NCBI GenBank assembly: GCA_029204225.1
Contig: MU832167.1
Location: 19,784-83,783 of the forward strand
Length of the DNA stretch: 64,000 bases
Direction of reading: 5' to 3'
Source: Diphasiastrum complanatum
Taxonomy: Eukaryota > Streptophyta > Lycopodiopsida > Lycopodiales > Lycopodiaceae
This document shows positions 57,174 to 64,000 of the stretch, piece by piece. The notes under the pieces are model-generated. The model was not told the origin of the DNA and made no database searches. It saw only the letters and a list, made by a program, of their open reading frames with translations. The first letter of the stretch is position 1; every line of letters begins with the position of its first letter. The translations under genes were made by a program, and so were the position numbers.

Positions 57174-58018
57174 TTTTTGAATGTTCACAATCACCAGTCC
57201 ACCTTCCAGATTGACGCATCGCTTATAATTATAGATCATTACTACATTGACGGTTAATTCAATGTTTTGAAATGCGGCCACAATGAGACCTTTCACGTGG
57301 ATTGCAATTTGCAGGCTGCCAATTCCGAGCGTAGGCCCCGCAAGACAGTTTTCCTTTAATATCTTATACTGCCCGGCCCGGACTGTCACTGCCGGCTGGC
57401 ATTTTGACGCCAGATTACAGCAGTCTGGGTGGGCCTGTGACGGGCTGACAGTTTGTTAAGAAATGCAAACTTCAATGAAGGAAGGAGAGTGTGTGTGTGT
57501 GACGGAGTGGCTGACAATCAGAATCCAATTTAATTCACCTGCCACACGTGCAATATTTGCCCTTCACTTGCAGGCTTGGCATTCACAGTTACAAACTTCA
57601 ATGCATGTCAAATGTCGGTTTGACTTTTTTAAAATTTGATTATATTTTGAGGCAATGTGTCAATTGAAAGGTAAACTTCATAAGTTAACTGCTGTTGAAA
57701 ATGAAGGCCAAAATTCTAGCAAAGTGCAAACCAAAAAATTAACCTTCTCAAAGTTGAATTAAAAAAAATGAATATTGAATTTATTTTTATTGTAACAATA
57801 TATGTTGTGGGTAAAAAGCTCTAAATCTTCTTAATTCTTTTGAAGTTCAATTGATGTAGACACTTTGTTTTTTGAGATGGATGTATACATACATTGACAC
57901 ATAAGAATACATATATACACAAATGTACATACACACATCTACACACACATACACGCATACTAATATTGTCCCTGCCACCTTTGACCTCTTCGGTCGTCTG
58001 CCATCAGCAGGCATACTC

Positions 58019-58021
<3 letters not shown>

Positions 58022-58060
<39 letters not shown>
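58022..58060. repeat. (TA)n microsatellite
   Basis: About 39 bp of uninterrupted TA. Confidence 0.97.
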
Positions 58061-58062
<2 letters not shown>

Positions 58063-58466
58063 AAGAAGAAATAGAGAATGGTTTTTCGTACAAAACCTTT
58101 CAATATCCCATGCAGTACCATTTCGTGGGAGAATCTAGGGAATGTGTACGAAATATCCTTTTTTGTTTTTAATTTTTTAATTTTTTTCAATATATAGTAA
58201 TTTAAATCAAAAAAAAGAAAAGAAAATATTAAATAAATATGAAAAATGAGAGAAAATAAAAAACTGAAAGAGTACGTGAAATTTCTTTTTTTGGGGATTT
58301 CTTTATATAAATTTGGGACTTTTTTTTTGTCTTTTGTGTTTTAAAAGCTTTTTTTTTTTTTGGCATTTTTAGTGATTTTTTTTGCAATTTTCTTTTTCAA
58401 AAATGGAGTATTGTGATACGAAACCGTTCCGTACCATCCCCATCCCTGGATCAGATTTCGGGATTA

Positions 58467-58469
<3 letters not shown>

Positions 58470-58556
<87 letters not shown>
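58470..58556. repeat. (TA)n microsatellite
   Basis: About 85 bp of uninterrupted TA, a likely cruciform-forming and assembly-sensitive site. Confidence 0.97.
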
Positions 58557-58560
<4 letters not shown>

Positions 58561-60105
58561 GGAGGTTAAAAACTTGACAAAAGAATAGGTTACAACTAAA
58601 TCTAGCCAAATCAAAAAACTCATGAAATACAACAAAGACTTAAAATTCCAATTTTAATAAGCAGCCTATTTGTATTAGTCAATTTTTTTAGTTATAAAAT
58701 ATTTGGCCTTAGAAAAATTCTCACGATCATTTTCTATGCAAACTTGTTGACTTTCTTGAGGGTTTTTGTGCTAGGACTCTAGCCTATTTTAGTTTTTGCC
58801 ATTAAGGTCCTTCAACTCTCAAAGTTGACATTTTTCACTTAAGTTTAAAGGCATAATTCCAAATTGTTTCTAATGATCTTCACTAAGACATCAATTTTTT
58901 GTAGATTGAAATATTTTAGTGTGAATCTTGGACTTGGGAAGTGTCGCCATTGGGACGAGTGCTTTTCTCAGCTTTAAGTTTGTTCATGTGGTGTCGTAGG
59001 TAGGTTGTTCATCCCCTTGGACTTGTCACAAAACAAGAAGTCACGATTCACAAGTGAAGGGCCCTACTATTTGAATTAGGGCCCGATTCACTAGTTACAC
59101 CCTCTTGAAGGGCCCATCCATGTCTGAATCAAGGTTTGATGCATGATCTGGTCAATGGTGATAGGCCCTTTATCCTTTGCCATATAAAAGATAAAGATAA
59201 TTATAATAGCTCTTGTGGCATGTACACAAAAAATACGCATTTCAAGTATTGTAGATGAAATTTTAATAAAAAATTTCATACTCTTTCTAGGTTTTGCCTT
59301 GTATTCAATCGAGTGTAGTTTGATTGTAAAAGTAAGTTTTGAGAGAAAAAAAAGTAGTAAAAACATTTTCATATTATATTAGGAAATGCCATGTAACACA
59401 AGGAATACAATTAGAATGTAATTGAATTTTTAATTCTTCCAAAGTTAGATAAAATTTATTTTTGAGCAATTTAAAGGAACTTTGAAATTTAGAAATAAAC
59501 CATTTGAACATGCACTATAAAAAATCTTCATTTGTTGAACCAAATTTTGTTCCTAGTCTTAACAACCTTTTTCTCTTTCATTAATATAGTGAACATAAAT
59601 CGGTCAATGTAAACTTCTACAAAAAATATAACATACAACATGAAATTCAAAGACTATTTTATTCATATTGTTCACATGCTAAAAATAACAAAAGCTATTA
59701 TCACAAACTATAAACTTGCAAGGATACTAGCTCCAACAAGTTTAAGAATAATACCATACATGCACACGTCAAGTTTTTTACCCAATCCAACAAACAGTCG
59801 AGCAAATGTAGTCCCTTTGTGAGTACTCTCCATGAGAACTATTTCAATTCTCCCATTTTACATTTTTCCATGGGATTTGAATAGCCAAATGGACCAATCA
59901 ACCTTGACCTATGAAAACTTATGACACAAACTTGTCTAGATTGCTTTCCAACAAGGTGGCTTAATTCTCTCCCCTAGATGACAAGCATGTATTGATCTTT
60001 CAAAGTAGTGATTTTACAAGAATGATGAAAACTAGTCAAGTAGAGTCTACATTTTTCACACTTCTCAAATTTAACTTGCTACGTTTAACATACTTTTACT
60101 CACAA

Positions 60106-61500
60106 CTAAGCAGATCTAAGCTTCATGGAAGTAACTTTCGACAAAGGCTTGGTAAAGATATTTGCCACACAATCAATGCTTGAAACATATTGGACTTGGA
60201 TCTTCTCTCTTGCAAAATGATGTGCTACCTCGATATGCATAGATAGGATTGGTAGCATGATGTTGTGAGATTGGTTGTCACGAAAGACGGTGGTGATTTG
60301 ATCAACATCTTGAGCATTAAGCTCCACCAAAAGCCTCTTCAACACCTCCTTTGTTGTAGTAGTTGATGCCTTGTACTCAAATTCATTGAAGGTAAAGATA
60401 TATTGTCTTGCTTATTAGACGAACAATATATAACACCTTCACAAATGAAATTTGCAAAGGTACTTGTGGACCTTCTATCCACTCTATAATTTGGAAAGTA
60501 CACGTTCAAAAAGGCAATTAAAGAAACACTAGAGCCTAGATACAATGTGCCATAATTTATGGTTCCCAAGATGTATCTAAGGAACCCTCTTAGCTATTTC
60601 CCAATGAATGATTGATTGACTTCTTATGAATTGAATCAACTTAGCCACATTATAGCTAAGATCAAGTAATGTAATAATGATCCATACTAAGGATCTAATA
60701 ATCTTCCTAAAAGGATTGATGTCATCATAGGACGCTTCATCATCTTTTGTAGGAAATTTTACAACATACATTTTGTGATTCTTCATACCATAATTATCAA
60801 GCAATGAAACATCATACTTTGATTGATAAATGAAGCTCAATTTAGATCCTCTAACTACTTATATTACTAGAACGAAATGCAAAAGGCATAAATCAATGGA
60901 TCCATCTTGATTAAGTTCCAATCTAAAGAATCACTTATATCCAATAGCCATCTTACCCTTGAGAACATCCACCAAACTCAATGCATCATTCTCCATCAAA
61001 GTTTGATATTTACGTTCCATTGCTTCACACAAATGCTTAAACTTCAAGGCTTTACCAAAACAAGTTGGCTCTTTATCAATATGAGTTAAGAAAAATGAAA
61101 TATACCTTCCATTTTCTACTTGCCCTTGTGAATATAGATGACGAGCCTTGGTGGCTCCATTCTTGCTCTTGAGTATCTCCTTGGTGCTCTTGGGTTTAGG
61201 CGATGATGGAAGATCTTGATGTTCTCCACTTGGATCCTCCTTTGGATCTTCAATATCTTGTACCATATATGGATTACAGACATCATTATGCATCAAATTA
61301 GTGTTTAAATAATGCATTTCTACTCACCACTATCTTCTTGGTGGAAGGAATGTAAATTCTAAAACCTTTTCTTTATTGACTATACCCAATTAAAATGCCT
61401 TTTATAGAAGTAGGATCATCTTTCTTTCTTACATCTAATGAGATATGATCATAGAAAGGAGAACCCTAGATTCTGAGATCTTCTTTATAATAGAATGTCA
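60106..61500 (-). pseudogene. Copia P: degenerate pol
   Basis: From right to left on minus: integrase C-terminus (GSPFYDHISLDVRKKDDPTS, FRIYIPSTKKIVVSRNALF), hinge (SSPKPKSTKEILKSK), start of reverse transcriptase (MERKYQTLMENDALSLVDV), then a jump to FRKIIRSLVWIIITLLDLSY and IHWEIAKRVP, RNase H (MGTINYGTLYLG, RRSTSTFANF, MHIEVAHHFAREKI, CVANIFTKPLSK). The catalytic core of reverse transcriptase, including YVDD, is deleted. Many substitutions and stops make it one of the oldest copias here. Confidence 0.85.
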
Positions 61501-61504
61501 TTAA

Positions 61505-62345
61505 TAACCTTTAATCTGTGAGCAATCCATGAGGGAATAGTCTTCTTGCTCTTTTTTCTTCATTCCTTGTTTTTCACCATCTGCTTGTGAGTTATTCTTC
61601 TTATAACATTTCAATGCAAAGTGCCTCTTTCCCCATAAAAGAAATACTTTATCTTGGATCTATCTTTCTTGCCTTTGGTATTTGGTGAAGAAGATTCATC
61701 ATTGTCTTTGTTGTGAGCTTTGCCCTTATATTGGCTACTCCCTTTTCCTTTGCTTTGTGTTAATCATGCACTCTCCCCATGACCACCATTCATGGATGAA
61801 GATATTTTCATTCTTTCGCTCATCAATGTGATCCTACTCTCCTCGACTACTAGCACTCCTTGTAAGTTCTCAATTTTAGGAAGTTTGAATTGGATGACAG
61901 AACTTTGGACAAGAATTGAGTATTCTTATCCATATCCATTCAAGATGATTTTTACAAGCTCTCTTTCCTTGATCGCTTTACTAGTGGAAGCGAGCTCTAT
62001 ATTTAGAGCCTTCACTCTCAATACATAGGAGTGGGCACTTTATCACCATGATGCTTTGTTGGACTCATAAATGGATATTAGAGTTTCCCATGCCTATGTG
62101 CTAAGTTACAACCTCCAACCCCTTAAAGAAGTTATTTGAGACATTTATTTTTATGCAATGAAGGTCTAGTCATGCTCTCCTCTTGTATTTTGGTTTTTTT
62201 TGTGGTAGATGTGGCTCTTCCTCATCTCCCAACACTACATACATCAAGTCTTAAATTAGAAGAAAGAATGCATTCCCACTTTCCATATGGAATAGTTAGA
62301 GGAATCAAGTATCTCACTATCTTTAAGAAGGAAGGCTCAAAATGA
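61505..62345 (-). pseudogene. Copia P: degenerate gag
   Basis: The remains of the zinc knuckle (FYG..RHFALKCYKK, first Cys lost), Lys-rich linker and gag core can be followed by their antisense similarity to copia K, N and F over the same order. Every frame has stops. The start would be near 62345. Confidence 0.65.
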
Positions 62346-62664
62346 ACTCATGTTGGGCTAGGTCTTGTACAGTGATGTACATTTGATGAAAAGTAAGGAT
62401 TTAATATTGGCTATAACACCTTCACAAAAGCTTGAAAACATACTCTATTTGATCTCATTTGATCAAAACTTTTTAGACTCATACAACCTTCAAGTTTCCT
62501 ATTCTAATCACTCTTGAAAGACTTCAACAAGACTCTGACATAATCTTAGATGAGGCTAGACTAGATTTCATCAGCTAGAATTGGACCCTTATTTATGCAA
62601 AAATATGACCAATTTTAGAGAGAATTTTGACAATGGATTGATTTCTGAGGACATCTACAAGGCA
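62346..62664. other. Unassigned stretch
   Basis: Should contain the leader of copia P, but I see no primer-binding site or LTR edge on minus. Confidence 0.3.
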
Positions 62665-63175
62665 TGTTGTTACTCCCACATCCTATATATAGGATTCGAC
62701 ATTGTCCTAGACTTGGATACACATAGTACTTAGTACTTGAGATTATTAATTACACCTTATTTTGTTATTCCAAACTAGGCTTGTAATGTAATTAATAACT
62801 TTGTGAGGACCCAGTCACACATATTGTGATGATGTGTGGAGCTATTGTATGGGTTATGGGGACAACTATAGGCATATGTAGAGGATCAATAGAAATGAAA
62901 AGCAATTTTGTGAATATTCTTGGCTTGCATGGGCACATGCACAAGAGAGGCTAAGTCAAAATATCCTAGTGGGAACTCGCTCGCCCTATTACCATTCTCA
63001 TTGTGAGTTTTCATTGCCAAGTTACTCTCTCTATGCCTGCATCCTATTCACTAGCATGAGGGAGATGCTATTGGAGATTGATCAGTAACATTTGCATGGT
63101 TGGGTGGTTTGGCTCTACAGTCATTTCTTTGTGTGTGTCTTGTAAGCAGGATCTTGGAGTTCCTTCTCCTTATAG
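62665..63175 (+). repeat. 5' LTR of a gypsy related to J, with primer-binding site
   Basis: Starts TGTTGTTACTCC, contains TATATATAGG (about 62690) and ends TTCTCCTTATAG, followed by TGGTATGAGAGC (63176-63187), a one-base variant of the initiator-tRNA primer-binding site. It shares CTTGGATACAC, GGTTGGGTGGTTTGG/GGTTGGGTGGTTTCT and TTGTAAGCAGGATCTTG with the gypsy J LTR at 25572-26075. Confidence 0.7.
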
Positions 63176-63187
63176 TGGTATGAGAGC

Positions 63188-64000
63188 AAGGCTTAGGAAG
63201 ATTGAAGCCTTTCATCAACACTTTGTTGGAGATCAATCCATTTTCTTTTCAGGGTGGTGAACAAGCTTCCAAGTAGGTGTTCTATCATTGCTTCCACTTG
63301 CATGCTACTAAGATCCATCAAATATTGGCTTTCTCCATAGCAACATGGGTGATTGTCGATTTTAGCCAGTTTATGACAATTTTTTAGGATTTTTCTTATA
63401 TATATGATAACTTATGGTAGATCTGAATTTCCAGCAAGTGTACCTTCAATTATGGAGTGGTAAATGCTGATTTAACGAGTGCATGCTGGAAATTTGCACT
63501 TTAATCGTTCTAGGCTATATTCTAGTCAAAAATTGCTTGTTTTTTAAGGATTTTCGACTAGAAATGAGTAGTAAGAACTATAATCCAAACAAAATCAAAA
63601 CATTTAATTGATGTAGGTATGTAATTTGAGTTGCATGTGAGTGGTCAAGAGGATGCATGACGTAGAAAATCAATTTTATGTAATACTCAAGCTAAATTTT
63701 GCCAGTTTTTCACATCCAAGAAGTTAGAGCCGAGAATTTAGATTTTAGAGGGTGCACGAGCCCAAAAAGGGCTGAAAATTGCCTTTTTCTATGTTTTTTT
63801 TGGGGGATTTATCGCTCCAAATTCACAAGACAATCCAGACTATTTTGTATTCCTCTTGGCTTTCTTAAAAACCTATTAGACATGCAAATTGCTTTCATAG
63901 GCTTGTGCTATGTCTCCCTGAAGTGTGTTGCTAGAGTGCCCTCCCACAAGATGAAAAATCGTTGTTCTCAGCCTATACTACATCTCTAGACCTGATTGAA
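63188..64000 (+). other. Leader of the downstream gypsy, no gene recognised
   Basis: Follows the primer-binding site. A 96-codon plus frame at 63699-63989 is open but shows no motif I recognise. Gag would lie beyond the window. Confidence 0.4.

Larger units (their letters stand above)
57174..60105. other. AT-rich non-coding stretch with dinucleotide repeats
   Basis: No gene or element boundary recognised. Contains short CA-rich tracts (57910-57960), two (TA)n arrays and poly-A/T runs. The Tyr-Ile ORFs over the (TA)n arrays are artefacts. The last 100-200 bp may be the 3' LTR of copia P, not delimited. Confidence 0.5.

Noticed and set aside
57923-58190. Tyr-Ile repeat ORFs
   Set aside because: They are translations of a (TA)n microsatellite.
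57174-60105. Host gene hidden in the AT-rich stretch
   Set aside because: There are only short frames without motifs, no splice-site pattern I could chain, and several homopolymers and (TA)n tracts.

Overview
This is nuclear DNA from a land plant with a large, repeat-rich genome. Evidence: spliced genes, a CACTA (En/Spm) transposase, several families of Ty1/copia and Ty3/gypsy elements primed by initiator tRNA-Met, a plant-type non-LTR retrotransposon, tRNA-derived SINEs, an alpha-tubulin exon fragment and a CENH3-like histone ORF. I cannot place it to a lineage. I see no intact, obviously functional host gene. Almost all of the window is nested, broken transposable elements.

Layout: 1-2033 (-) CACTA TNP2 transposase relic; 2840-3650 and 15656-16485 two copies of a dispersed repeat (R1, R2); 4143-4513 a small inverted-repeat element; 6305-8988 a copia-like 5' LTR with a non-coding body (X); 8988-10219 the 3' end of a copia element (G) with its 3' LTR; 10220-13330 half of a non-coding LTR element (H); 13493-14324 LINE endonuclease; 14325-16632 copia L remnants; 16633-21760 gypsy Q; 21825-22310 CENH3-like ORF; 22300-24996 (-) copia K; 24997-25571 LINE reverse transcriptase with a giant (CT)n; 25572-36223 (-) gypsy chromovirus J, broken by a fold-back element (26177-27013) and by an intron-containing transposase-like gene (28169-35756) that itself holds copia N (29259-34149); 36224-40692 further LTR, copia and gypsy debris; 40876-46348 copia C with complete copia B (41005-44433) nested inside; 46349-48160 fragments of two more copias (D, E); 48590-49371 tubulin fragment, SINE and an unrecognised ORF; 49718-54111 (-) the 5' half of a copia (F); 54112-56063 the other half of H; 56432-57173 SINEs; 57180-60100 AT-rich DNA; 60106-62345 (-) degenerate copia P; 62665-64000 LTR and leader of a gypsy related to J.

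The strongest structural result is that G (8988-10219) and F (50396-54111) look like two halves of one copia insertion, and that 10220-13330 and 54112-56063 look like the two halves of the element H that hosts it. Both pairs lie in opposite orientation about 41 kb apart. Both pairs of outer ends carry matching 5-bp target duplications (GGACA for the copia, GCTAC for H). One inversion with breakpoints near 8988 and 50395 restores both elements. A second, 1-kb inversion (15649-16632) restores the RNase H of copia L.

The strongest coding result is the ORF at 21825. Its second half has the alpha-N, alpha-1 and early alpha-2 region of a histone H3, with the LIPxAPFVRLVKE signature of plant CENH3, behind a poly-proline tail. 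It is cut off inside alpha-2 by a copia fragment.

A short palindrome, TTCACACGTGTGAA, recurs in the LTRs of at least five otherwise different copia families.
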